Under the pieces are notes generated by a model. The model was not told where the DNA came from. It did not search any database and was given only the letters and a program-made list of their open reading frames with translations. DNA of 64,000 bases from Bartonella koehlerae C-29. Its GTDB lineage: Bacteria; Pseudomonadota; Alphaproteobacteria; Rhizobiales; Rhizobiaceae. Positions 18,441-26,910 of the stretch are shown here, piece after piece. How positions within the stretch are numbered: the first letter of the stretch is position 1; each line of letters begins with the position of its first letter. The position numbers were made by a program, and so were the translations under genes. The stretch covers positions 1-64,000 of the forward strand of contig NZ_KL407334.1 of the NCBI RefSeq assembly GCF_000706625.1, read 5' to 3'.

Positions 18441-19448
18441 TCACACTTTGATAGCATAAACAACAGCCACATTGACGGGGCGCGTTTCATGCCCACCTGT
18501 TTTTTCCAAAAAAATCTGATGATCATGCTCTCCTTCAAATTCTGTTAAAGAATTTTGGGAATCGTATCCATAGGCATAAGCTTTCCACTCATCCAAATTG
18601 CGCTGTACAACCACGCTTTTAAACCCTTTAAAACCATGCTGGTGCTTACCGGTGGAATTTGTTTTTCCTTCATGGGTATGGGCTTTAAAAGACTCTTCTT
18701 GCCTACTTCCCAAAAGACGTCCTTTATCAATTTCTTTTCCACTATCGAGTCCCCGCAAAAACATTCCACGCAAATCAGGCACATTAAATGTTGTTTGCCC
18801 ATCACCTTTTCCCCATATTTCACCGAGAACAGCAAAGAGGCTTGCATATGCGTTGCGCGAATATTCTTTCCCATCGCAAAGAAGCCAACCCGTTGGAATT
18901 TTTTCCGTAGCAAAAGTCCCAATAAAACCTGATGAAAAACTTTCCGGCAAAGGGGGAAAGGAGGGGATTTCAGGAAATCTGAGTGTAGGATTGGTTAAAA
19001 ACCAACCATCCGCATTTTTTCCAGCAATATCACAAACGTAAACGAGTTCATAAAGGCCGCCCCTTTGAATTTCCCCGCCCTTTAAAGGCACTATACCATC
19101 ATCGTGATTTACCATATAAACAGGCCGTGAGAACAATTGATTTAAGGCAACATTTGTCATTCCCTTATTCACCTCTTGTGCTTTAAAGCGCACAACAATC
19201 CCACCCATATAAGCCTCAAGAGAAGACTTTGTCATCAAATGGATAGATGTTCTATTCTTCTCCTCATCGAGCATAAACTGCGTCTCAATCACCCCACCAT
19301 TATCTAATAAATATTCTTTGATGCGTTGCATCATCGCCCGCGCACTATCATTGACCGAACTTGGAGGCTGTCCTTCTGCCCAGTTTATACTCTCATCAAC
19401 ATAAGCATTTTCAGATGCAGTAAGCGACCAATCATAAATCGAACTCAT
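18441..19448 (-). CDS. Phage tail fibre protein with tail-collar domain
   Basis: 335 aa. The N-terminal part (SSIYDWSLTASENAYVDESI, NWAEGQPPSSVNDSARAMMQ) is a common virion-attachment segment of podovirus and prophage fibres. The second half holds a phage tail collar domain: GFIGTFATEKIPTGWLLCDG, YASLFAVLGEIWGKGDGQTT, FNVPDLRGMFLRGLD. The His-rich stretch after it (KAHTHEGKTNSTGKHQHG) is typical of metal-binding fibre tips. Start at ATG 19448, overlapping the upstream stop in an ATGA arrangement; AAAAAGGAT lies just upstream. It is probably the receptor-binding protein of the particle. Confidence 0.9.
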   Translation of the reverse strand: MSSIYDWSLTASENAYVDESINWAEGQPPSSVNDSARAMMQRIKEYLLDNGGVIETQFMLDEEKNRTSIHLMTKSSLEAYMGGIVVRFKAQEVNKGMTNVALNQLFSRPVYMVNHDDGIVPLKGGEIQRGGLYELVYVCDIAGKNADGWFLTNPTLRFPEIPSFPPLPESFSSGFIGTFATEKIPTGWLLCDGKEYSRNAYASLFAVLGEIWGKGDGQTTFNVPDLRGMFLRGLDSGKEIDKGRLLGSRQEESFKAHTHEGKTNSTGKHQHGFKGFKSVVVQRNLDEWKAYAYGYDSQNSLTEFEGEHDHQIFLEKTGGHETRPVNVAVVYAIKV

Positions 19449-20569
19449 AGAATATATCCTTTTTGCAAAAAGCAAAAACGTGCAAAGAGAGCAGAAAAGA
19501 AAGCAGAAATTCTTTTTTTAGGTGCTGGTATTTTCTTCATTTTCAAGCCGATTTTGTCATAATCGACATGCAACAATTTTGTTTTTGCATTAACAAAAAC
19601 AGCCTCAGGCTTCAAACACAACACTTCTTGGGCAAGAACGCCACGATAGCGTTGCGGATCTCCTTTATAATTAAAGACATAAAGTGAATAGCCATTTTTT
19701 TCGCCCACAGGGACGATATTTTCTTTAGCTCTCATATCACAAAGTCCTAAGACTCCTCCCATCAATCCAAGCACTTGCTGTGCATCACGCAACGGATCTT
19801 TTGTAACGGAAGGCATTTTTGTAGATTTTCCTGATATTGTTCCATAATTTCCAGCGGCTTGCGTACCCACACGCAACAAGCGTTCTAATTGGTTCCAAGC
19901 TTGATTATCTTGTTCTGTCCATTTTTGGCGTTCAGTATCTAAGGCATTTTGCCGGTTAACATCTTGAATGAGACCACCTTTCAAAGCATTGTTTTGTGCA
20001 TTACTTTGCCCTTGATAGTAGTTATTTGCCGCATTCACTTGATCATACAAGGAGCGATCAATCATCTGATTAGCATTCACCATATTATGAATATCTTGAT
20101 TATATTGCTGTGCAGCAGCGTTTGTTGCCAATGCACCAAGCTCATCAGCAAGCACCCCGGTATGCGCACCAGAACCATAGCGACCAGCTCCCGCCATAGA
20201 TTGATTAATAGCATCGGAAGTTTTACTTAAAGCATTTTGCAAAGCAGCATTAAATTTACTATTATTTCCAATCCAATCACCCTTAGCCATACCAAGAAGA
20301 TTCTGAGCACTTTGGGTTGGTGTATTAAACCACTGTGTCAATGCGGGATTATTATACTGACCAGCAACCTGTTCTAAACCGGTAAGAGCATTCTTTGTCA
20401 TAGTACCAAGCCCAGCGATGCGTTCTCCTTGATAAACATTTCCACCAATTCCTTTATTATAAAGATCAAGTGCTTGGCTACTTGCTTTTTTAAGGATATC
20501 AGCTGCCCAAGCAGGTGGTGCATTTGTTTGTGTTGTTGTTTGCACTTGAGGTTTTGTTTTTCTACTCAT
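19445..20569 (-). CDS. Virion protein with S74-type intramolecular chaperone end
   Basis: 374 aa. The first 260 residues are Ala/Asn/Gln-rich and helical (TNAAAQQYNQDIHNMVNANQ), typical of internal virion or fibre-shaft proteins. From about residue 282 comes an S74-like chaperone domain: CDMRAKENIVPVGEKNGYSL, YVFNYKGDPQRYRGVLAQEV, then VDYDKIGLKM. S74 domains drive trimerisation and usually cleave themselves off; here the conserved first Ser appears as Cys-Asp (LCDMRAKENI), so autoprocessing is uncertain. The tail after the domain (KKRISAFFSALFARFCFLQK) is unusual. Linked to both neighbours by ATGA-type overlaps. Confidence 0.8.
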   Translation of the reverse strand: MSRKTKPQVQTTTQTNAPPAWAADILKKASSQALDLYNKGIGGNVYQGERIAGLGTMTKNALTGLEQVAGQYNNPALTQWFNTPTQSAQNLLGMAKGDWIGNNSKFNAALQNALSKTSDAINQSMAGAGRYGSGAHTGVLADELGALATNAAAQQYNQDIHNMVNANQMIDRSLYDQVNAANNYYQGQSNAQNNALKGGLIQDVNRQNALDTERQKWTEQDNQAWNQLERLLRVGTQAAGNYGTISGKSTKMPSVTKDPLRDAQQVLGLMGGVLGLCDMRAKENIVPVGEKNGYSLYVFNYKGDPQRYRGVLAQEVLCLKPEAVFVNAKTKLLHVDYDKIGLKMKKIPAPKKRISAFFSALFARFCFLQKGYIL

Positions 20570-21072
20570 GGAACGAGAACCTTTCTATAATGAATAAGAT
20601 TACGGAAATATCCGTGATGACTAAGCATTTTAGACCATCCAGGCCTTCCAAACATATGCATTTCCTCAGCATGAATTGTTCGCGCCCATTCTTCAACCTT
20701 ATCGATCAATTTGACCAAATCCAGCCCTCCCTCTCCCGCCAAATCTGAAAGGATGACGCGTTTTTTTCCCGTATGGGTTATTTCAACTTTGGTAATCGCA
20801 AAAGCACTAAATTGGGTTTTATTTTTAAAGGCTAACCACAATTGTGCTTGTCCTCTCACCAGTTCTTCCGCAATTGTTGCCAAATAAACATCATCAGGAA
20901 AGCGCTGAGCGTATTTTTTCAGTGCGGCATTGATAGCCTCTTGATAACGTGCAACTTTTTCCCATGACCATTGCTCTGTAAGATGAACAGAATAAGAATT
21001 TTGTCTCTCGCAACGCCGTTTCATAACTTTGGCTTTTTCCGCTTTTTCGCTACGAATCTTCCAGCCTTTCAC
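20566..21072 (-). CDS. Phage-associated protein, possibly GNAT-like fold
   Basis: 168 aa from a GTG at 21072 that has GAGGA seven bases upstream; an ATG at 21024 is the alternative. The segment AFAITKVEITHTGKKRVILS, with AGEGGLDLVKLIDKVEEWAR and MFGRPGWSKMLSHHGYF, resembles small GNAT-like proteins often found among podovirus structural genes. I cannot verify that fold or an acetyltransferase activity. Its place between the large tail protein and the S74 fibre suggests a role in particle assembly. Stop overlaps the next start (ATGA). Confidence 0.6.
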   Translation of the reverse strand: MKGWKIRSEKAEKAKVMKRRCERQNSYSVHLTEQWSWEKVARYQEAINAALKKYAQRFPDDVYLATIAEELVRGQAQLWLAFKNKTQFSAFAITKVEITHTGKKRVILSDLAGEGGLDLVKLIDKVEEWARTIHAEEMHMFGRPGWSKMLSHHGYFRNLIHYRKVLVP

Positions 21073-21281
21073 AGCAAATCCTCAAAAAATATTCATTTTT
21101 TCCGCAGCATATAAGGGCATTACTTGTTTTTTATAATAAGCCATTCTAACACATTATTTTTGACGTTATAAAGCATAGTTAACATGCTGCTTCCCCCTCA
21201 TAAGGCGTATCTCACTGCATTATTCTTTCACGATAGGAGGCATGCTTTACCGTATAGCGCCTTTATATTTAAAGCCATGCA

Positions 21282-22745
21282 TTAGCGCATGCCAGCAGAC
21301 TGCAATTCCACATCGAACCCCGTAACATGAGACCAATTCATTCCTTCCGGGATGCGCAACTTAAAGCGATAAAACCTTGCTCTTGCACGGAGATGAATTT
21401 GCCCCGTATTATGAGAAGGTTGTCTTTCTGGCAACCAAACAGTTTCCTCTTCAAGGGATTGCCGAAAGCGCATGCCCACAGATAAATAAAACTCTCCACT
21501 ATTCACTTGAGGCATAATATTTTTCACCCGTGTTATCATGCCATTTGTCTGCCCCATTTCCTGTGATGTCACCACACAAGCCATAGGAGAACCAGAAAAC
21601 GACCCCATTCTCCCCTGATGATCAAATGCACCAAGAATAGGAGATTCATTTTTCCAAACTTTACTGTCGAGAGAAAAGGGTAAATCATCAATATTCTGAG
21701 CAACCCGATCCAGTCCTTCTAAGGTAATTCCTGCAAAAAAAATGGGCAAAATCATTTTGATATCCACGACCGCCTTTGTCCATTTTTGCAATCCCCAATC
21801 ATAAACAAGTAAAATGCGTTCGTGAATACTCTCATCGGTATCAACCATCCAATAAACGCGATTATACACCCCATCGATAGCAGCAGACAGAGTATACAGA
21901 TTATTCTGTCTCGATTTTGCCGTCATGGTTCGGTCGACTTTTTCGAAGCCAATTGGTATAATTTGTCCCTCATTGGTGATCTGATAAAATCCACCCTCAT
22001 CAGCAAAGAATGCAAGATCTCCTCGACAAACGATAGATTCAGCGTTTTTTGCGCCGCGCTTATCGTGGATTTTTTGGAAACTAAAAATAATCTTAGATCC
22101 AGGAATAAAAGAGCCGGCATAGATTGCAGAACGCATAAATATGATTGGATTTGTTGTTTCTGTTGCGCCTTGCACAAAACCGCCATCGGGAAAATCTTGA
22201 TAATCGCAGCTTTTTTTTCCCACAGTCCAAAATTCGGCATCGTTCAATCCTGACCAATGGACACGTCTTGGATGCTCTGTCAATTTCATCAAACAAACGA
22301 AATCTCCCCACACACGCACAATCCCGGCTTGTGGTGGATTTCCACCTAAATTTCTAAAGTTTTTGTCATGATTAATGTCGATCACTTGTGGCTTATCATT
22401 GGCATTCACAGCAATGACATAATCCCCAAATAAAGCGAAAGACCATGGAGCATCGACATTGGCAAGATAAGATTTTCCCTTTTGACTGATATTTTTCCAC
22501 TGCTTTGTAGTATTGTCGAGAAGGTAAATTTTTTGTCCGGTCCCAACAATAATAGACACACCATTTTTCGTTTTAACGGCAAGAGCTCCTAAAATTGGAT
22601 CAGGGCAAGGTTCTGACATAGGTTGAAAGCTTGGCATAGGAATATAGGACCCATCAGCAGGCAATACATTGATAAGCTCATCGGTAAAGATGCCATTAAT
22701 ATCAGCGACATCAGGCCGATAATCAGCAACTGGAAAAAAAGCCAT
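21282..22745 (-). CDS. Phage tail structural protein, podovirus type
   Basis: 487 aa from ATG 22745 (MAFFPVADYRPDVADINGIF); an ATG 12 bp further up lies inside a decayed copy of the upstream gene 3' end, so I prefer the internal start. The sequence is beta-rich with propeller-like repeats (ALFGDYVIAVNANDKPQVID, YWMVDTDESIHERILLVYDW), as in packaged-DNA stabilisation or tail-hub proteins of P22-like phages. It follows the gp4-like adaptor gene, in the order seen in such phages. Exact role (tail tube, hub or receptor binding) is not determined. Confidence 0.75.
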   Translation of the reverse strand: MAFFPVADYRPDVADINGIFTDELINVLPADGSYIPMPSFQPMSEPCPDPILGALAVKTKNGVSIIVGTGQKIYLLDNTTKQWKNISQKGKSYLANVDAPWSFALFGDYVIAVNANDKPQVIDINHDKNFRNLGGNPPQAGIVRVWGDFVCLMKLTEHPRRVHWSGLNDAEFWTVGKKSCDYQDFPDGGFVQGATETTNPIIFMRSAIYAGSFIPGSKIIFSFQKIHDKRGAKNAESIVCRGDLAFFADEGGFYQITNEGQIIPIGFEKVDRTMTAKSRQNNLYTLSAAIDGVYNRVYWMVDTDESIHERILLVYDWGLQKWTKAVVDIKMILPIFFAGITLEGLDRVAQNIDDLPFSLDSKVWKNESPILGAFDHQGRMGSFSGSPMACVVTSQEMGQTNGMITRVKNIMPQVNSGEFYLSVGMRFRQSLEEETVWLPERQPSHNTGQIHLRARARFYRFKLRIPEGMNWSHVTGFDVELQSAGMR

Positions 22746-22805
22746 TGAGAACCCCATTAGAAGAATATTTGAAAAGCCTTATCAATGCGAGATTTCAAAC
22801 CGCCA
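22746..22805 (-). repeat. Decayed copy of the adaptor gene 3' end
   Basis: 22746-22805 matches 22998-23060 (for example AGAAGAATATTTGAA versus GGAAGAATATTTGAA, then CGCCAAAGCT versus CGCAAAGCT). The source encodes the end of the gp4-like adaptor (SSNILPMRF); the copy has stops. It abuts the start of the tail protein gene. Confidence 0.75.
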
Positions 22806-23006
22806 AAGCTTTTTTATTTTAACCACAAAAGTTCTATAAGATAAGACTCTGTAACAAAAGCATAAAACTTAGATTATAGAGAGCAAACGCAAACACATTG
22901 ATATATTCACGAGTAAAATGACATAAATGTCAACACACCAGCAATTAACACCAGTCATCAGCCACCAGCGACCAACGCCAATCATCAATGATAGAGTAAA
23001 GAGCCT

Positions 23007-23702
23007 CTAAAACCGCATTGGAAGAATATTTGAAGAGCCTTTTCGACGCGATGTTTCAAATCGCAAAGCTTGGAGCTGTTCTTGAAAGTCTCTAAAAGAA
23101 GAAGAAGCATATTCAGGATCTTTAAGGATATTTTTGTAGAGTTCGTATTTTGCACGTGCTTTAATAAGATCAAATGCATAAATCAACCAAGGATTATCGT
23201 CCTCCATCACCTGTTCATCTCCAAAACGGATAGAAGCATAAGAAAGACGCACGGTCTCAACCTCTTTGGGTGTTGGAAAAAGCCCTATTTTTTGATCAAG
23301 GTATGTATAAAAGAGAGGCATTCCTTGTGGAGGTTTTAATCCATATTGTTGTTGCAACACTTCAACGGATTTAAAAAGTAATTGTATTTGTGTTGCAGCA
23401 TGTGCTCCTAAAAAGACGGTTTCAAGAGACCTTTTTGATTGAATAAAAACGCCCTCTTCCTGCCCATACCATGTTTTTTCACATTGCGTTTTGAATATCA
23501 CCTCCCTTTTTTCATTAAAGAAAAAGGGTTCTCGTTCACACAAACGCAAAGCATTAAAAATTGAATCTTGAATTTGAACGGAATATTCAGCTGTTGTATC
23601 ATCAATTTCATCTTGAATAAGTGCGACCATAAAGGCAAAAGTGTGAGAATGGTCTGAATGTATAAGATTGAGATGATTTGGATCAATGGATGAAACGGTC
23701 AT
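23007..23702 (-). CDS. gp4-like head-to-tail adaptor protein
   Basis: 231 aa, mostly helical, starting MTVSSIDPNHLNLIHSD. The layout (an N-terminal helical part with FAFMVALIQDEIDDTTAEYS, a central strand region YLDQKIGLFPTPKEVETVRL, a C-terminal helical tail RAKYELYKNILKDPEYA) fits the P22 gp4 family that extends the portal and accepts the tail. The position right after the capsid gene and before the tail protein agrees. ATG 23702 has AAAGGA 12 nt upstream; a TTG two codons earlier has better spacing, so the start may be 23708. Confidence 0.75.
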   Translation of the reverse strand: MTVSSIDPNHLNLIHSDHSHTFAFMVALIQDEIDDTTAEYSVQIQDSIFNALRLCEREPFFFNEKREVIFKTQCEKTWYGQEEGVFIQSKRSLETVFLGAHAATQIQLLFKSVEVLQQQYGLKPPQGMPLFYTYLDQKIGLFPTPKEVETVRLSYASIRFGDEQVMEDDNPWLIYAFDLIKARAKYELYKNILKDPEYASSSFRDFQEQLQALRFETSRRKGSSNILPMRF

Positions 23703-24080
23703 GGGCAATGATAATCCTTTTGCGTGTGAAGCATTTTAAGTATCTTTCCTACAAAAAATGTATTCTTGTGAGAGAAAAAATTCGCAAGCTTTTCAAACAG
23801 CTTTTAAAGTAAGCACTCCAGAAGCTCAAATCACGCGCGTACAGAAATTCGAACACCTTCTCTCCTCTAGAAATTTCTCCTCCCTAGCAGCATCTTCTGT
23901 TAAGAAGAAGGATTCCTATAACTTTTAAGCAGCTCTTAAAGGAAGTGCTCCATAAATTGGCATCACGATACTACCAAAATTCTAGGCTCTTTGGTTGTTC
24001 TCTGACAAGCTCTAAAGCCAATACTTGGAGCCGCTCCCCCCAACAAGATATTCTGTTGGGAAGAAGCATTCGAATATCCT
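23703..24080 (-). repeat. Two decayed copies of the capsid gene 3' end
   Basis: Three tandem units of about 125 bp can be lined up: the real capsid end (from about 24055), a copy at about 23905-24010 and an older one at about 23785-23880. Guide blocks are GTGCTCCATAAGTTGGGATC, GTGCTCCATAAATTGGCATC and GCACTCCAGAAGCTCAAATC. Neither copy is open. Together they fill the gap before the adaptor gene. Confidence 0.8.
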
Positions 24081-25199
24081 TTAAGCGGGTGCTCCATAAG
24101 TTGGGATCACGATGGTACCAAAATCTTGTGCCCCTTGTGTACTTCCTGGCAAGGTGAAGCAAGTTTTTTTCATACCGATAATGGTTTTTGCTGCAACACC
24201 GAACTCTCGTTCATAATCGAACAACTCTTCTACCAATTTATAGCGTGTAGCGCCGCGATCTTTTCCAAAAGCGATGACAGCACTTTGTGCACCCAAAAGA
24301 ACAGCACGGCGCACATTTGGTACAGCTTTATTTGTTGCACTTGATTCAACACCTTCGGTAACATGCTCAGCCTCACGCAAGACGACGCCATTATACATCC
24401 CAAGTGATCCATCATAGAGAGGGTTTTTAAGGCGGCTCCCACTATAGATTGCCTTGGTAATATCAAGCCACTGACCGGCTTCTGTATTTGTTCGCAATTG
24501 TGTCACCTGCGTTGGGTGCAGATAAAGCACATAAACATTTTCCCCCTCGACGCGGACAGGTCTAATTTTTGGATTTGCCAACTTAGCTCGTTCAACAGCT
24601 TGATCGATCAGTTTAAGATCAAAGACATCGGTTTGTTTCAAATCTTCATCTTTTGTTTTTCCATTAGGGCGCACGACGCGTTTATCGGTTGGTGCAGTTG
24701 GTGCATTAAACCCATAATGGACAGGTTTAAGAGCAATAGTACGTCCTTCAAAATTAATGGCTTTTGCAGTATAGCCGCAAACTTGAATAAAGAACATCAA
24801 ACTTAAACGATCAGCATACCAATCAACCAACCCATTTTTGGCTTCAGTACGCAAATCGTGCAAGATACGTTGCTGATCGATGGTACCTTCATTTTTGACA
24901 CGCACCGCATGAACAAGTTCATTAATTGCCAAGCGATCACTGAGAAATTGGAGGGCTTCTTCATTGCCTTCAAGCGCCTGCCCTTCACTCACCCCATCGC
25001 CAAGCAGCTGTACGCGCAAATTAAAACTAATGGCATCACCACTTGCTTTGGTGGTTTCATCTTTTAATTGTACGATACTATTTGAATCATTCCCAATCAA
25101 AGGTGCAATAGGGATTGCTTTTGAGACTTCCTGGTTCAAGAGTTTAGACCACGTGCGCACTGCCATTGGGTCATTAAGTCCGATGTAAGTTACAGTCAT
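24081..25199 (-). CDS. Major capsid protein, N4-gp56 family
   Basis: 372 aa forming the shell of the particle. The start MTVTYIGLNDPMAVRTWSKL, the LNQEVSKAIPIAPLIGNDSN segment and the N-arm/E-loop region GDAISFNLRVQLLGDG with GVSEGQALEGNEEALQF are typical of the N4-gp56 (HK97-fold) capsid family; DGSLGMYNGVVLREAEHV and AQSAVIAFGKD lie in the second half. The length is normal. Good ribosome binding site (AGAGGATAAA) before ATG 25199. Preceded by the scaffold-like gene and followed by the adaptor. Two decayed copies of the 3' end follow the stop. Confidence 0.9.
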   Translation of the reverse strand: MTVTYIGLNDPMAVRTWSKLLNQEVSKAIPIAPLIGNDSNSIVQLKDETTKASGDAISFNLRVQLLGDGVSEGQALEGNEEALQFLSDRLAINELVHAVRVKNEGTIDQQRILHDLRTEAKNGLVDWYADRLSLMFFIQVCGYTAKAINFEGRTIALKPVHYGFNAPTAPTDKRVVRPNGKTKDEDLKQTDVFDLKLIDQAVERAKLANPKIRPVRVEGENVYVLYLHPTQVTQLRTNTEAGQWLDITKAIYSGSRLKNPLYDGSLGMYNGVVLREAEHVTEGVESSATNKAVPNVRRAVLLGAQSAVIAFGKDRGATRYKLVEELFDYEREFGVAAKTIIGMKKTCFTLPGSTQGAQDFGTIVIPTYGAPA

Positions 25200-25530
25200 T
25201 TTATCCTCTAAAAGTTTATTGACATAAAAAAGTCGGCAAAGTGCCGGTTGTTAACATTCCACATTTCTCCTTTTCAGAGAGTGGATCAGTTATTAGGTGT
25301 TTTGTATGATTTTTATTGATTATCTTTGCCTCCCCCTTTGAGCAATTTTCTCATTGCACGAGCCACCTCAACTCCCATAGGTTTGCCTCAAGAGTTCCTA
25401 GGCAGACGTCTCAAAAGGCCCGGCACATATCGCCTCCAATCCCTCACGCAACCGCCTCAAGCCCTACACAACCACTTCACGCCTCCAAACAATCTACTTC
25501 GAGAATTTCCCCACCATGCATTCATGGCTT
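25200..25530. other. Gap between scaffold and capsid genes, decayed repeats
   Basis: No gene. Segments such as GAATTTCCCCACCATGCATT (about 25502-25521) resemble the 3' end of the scaffold gene at 25533 (GAATTCTCCACCACCCATTA), suggesting an old partial copy; a more decayed one may start near 25328. Similarity is weak. Confidence 0.4.
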
Positions 25531-26328
25531 TTAGAATTCTCCACCACCCATTAAGCGATTAAAAACAGCTTTGTTTTTTGGATCAGCAATCCAATGATTA
25601 AATTCTGTCTCCGACATTTTGTCGAGCATATCCAAAGAAATGGGTTCTTTTGGCGTCAAACCGTTATAGGCAGCAAGTGTGCGTGCAGAATTTTGCCTTT
25701 CCTGAAAATTTTCACCAATGGTATTTGGAGAATTTGTGTAACCAATTTTTTGCGCGATAGCGTAAATCACTTCGGCAGGATTTTGATTTTTTTTCGCACA
25801 ATCGTGCAAGATCTGTTTCAATTCATTACCAATCACTGCATCCACGATATTTGGGTCAGCCATTTCAGGATAGAGCGAAGAGAAAGCTGCCAACTGCTTA
25901 GCCCGCGTATCATAAATAAAGTCAGCAGCTTGATCAAAATCATGATGCTTTTGTTTAACAGCAGCAACAGATTTCTGATAGAAAGCATGCAACTGTTCTG
26001 AGTCAGGGCTCATAACAGGTGGTTGTTCAGAGAGCAACGCCCCTTGTTTGTAGAGTGTTTTTCCCAACCATTGTATATAACCCATAAAATCTTTTTGCGG
26101 GTCTGGTGGAACATCAACTTCTAGCACCTTTTGAACATCTTGTGACTGTGAATCTACTTGCAATGATCGCTGTTGTTGATGTACATTTCGGTGCCCTTGG
26201 AAATTTTCTTCGAAAGTTTTTGCTTTTTCTCCCGCTCCAATTTCACTATCTTCTCCCTGTTGGGCTCCTGAAAGAGAACCCTTTTTCAATTGGTTTTGTT
26301 CTGCTGGGTTTAAATGTTCTTGATCCAT
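25531..26328 (-). CDS. Scaffold-like protein of the capsid module
   Basis: 265 aa, very polar. Acidic/Gln-rich disordered N-terminus (EQNQLKKGSLSGAQQGEDSE), central helices (PQKDFMGYIQWLGKTLYKQG, HAFYQKSVAAVKQKHHDFDQ) and a C-terminal helical part. This composition and the place between portal and major capsid genes fit an assembly scaffold; sequence families of scaffolds are poorly conserved, so the call rests on context. ATG 26328 is chosen because AGAGAAGG lies eight bases upstream; the longer frame begins with TTG. Confidence 0.75.
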   Translation of the reverse strand: MDQEHLNPAEQNQLKKGSLSGAQQGEDSEIGAGEKAKTFEENFQGHRNVHQQQRSLQVDSQSQDVQKVLEVDVPPDPQKDFMGYIQWLGKTLYKQGALLSEQPPVMSPDSEQLHAFYQKSVAAVKQKHHDFDQAADFIYDTRAKQLAAFSSLYPEMADPNIVDAVIGNELKQILHDCAKKNQNPAEVIYAIAQKIGYTNSPNTIGENFQERQNSARTLAAYNGLTPKEPISLDMLDKMSETEFNHWIADPKNKAVFNRLMGGGEF

Positions 26329-26910
26329 ATTGTTGGCCTTCTCTTTTTCAGACAATAAAATAATATTTTTTCAAATGAAGTCGTTTACCTTTACACATGC
26401 GCCTTCTACAAAATGGTCTACCAACTGCTTTTCCCCTGCATGACCACTAAGGCTGCCTCCAACATTACCAGCGCCTCCCCTTTATTCACACCGCAATGTT
26501 ATACTCTCCACTAGCTCCACCACTAAGTTCTTCTACTACTGAGCTGCTCTCCAGCATGTCATGTAATGGAGCACTTTGCCTCACTAAGCTCTGTTTTGTA
26601 TTCTGAGTATAATCTTATGGATGAGTGATGCGGACAAAAGAAAAGAACGCTGAAGATTAGGCATCCTGAACATAAAGCCATTTACCTTTGCGCCTTTGCC
26701 TTCTACAAAATGGATTGCATCAACTGCTCCACATTACCGTTAAGCTCTCCACTAGCCTCTCTGCTAAACTCTCCTCAACGCCTGCCATACAATGGAGAAC
26801 TTTTCCTCTCTAAACTCTACTTATGCGTTTTAAGTGCAATTTTGTTGAAAAGCCGATGCGGACAAAAGAAAAGTATGCAAAAAATTAGGCATCCTAAACA
26901 CAAAGCCATT
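26329..26910 (-). repeat. Two decayed copies of the portal gene 3' end
   Basis: Copies at about 26380-26640 and 26670-26900 match the last 150-200 bp of the portal gene (26911 onward): CCTTCTACAAAATGGATTGC versus TCTTCTGCAAAATGGATTGC, then CACTTTGCCTCACTAAGCTC-type sequence, and GGATGAGTGATGCGGACAAA versus GGATGAGTGATGCGGGCAAA. Frames are broken. The nearer copy is the better preserved, so duplication happened at least twice. Confidence 0.85.
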
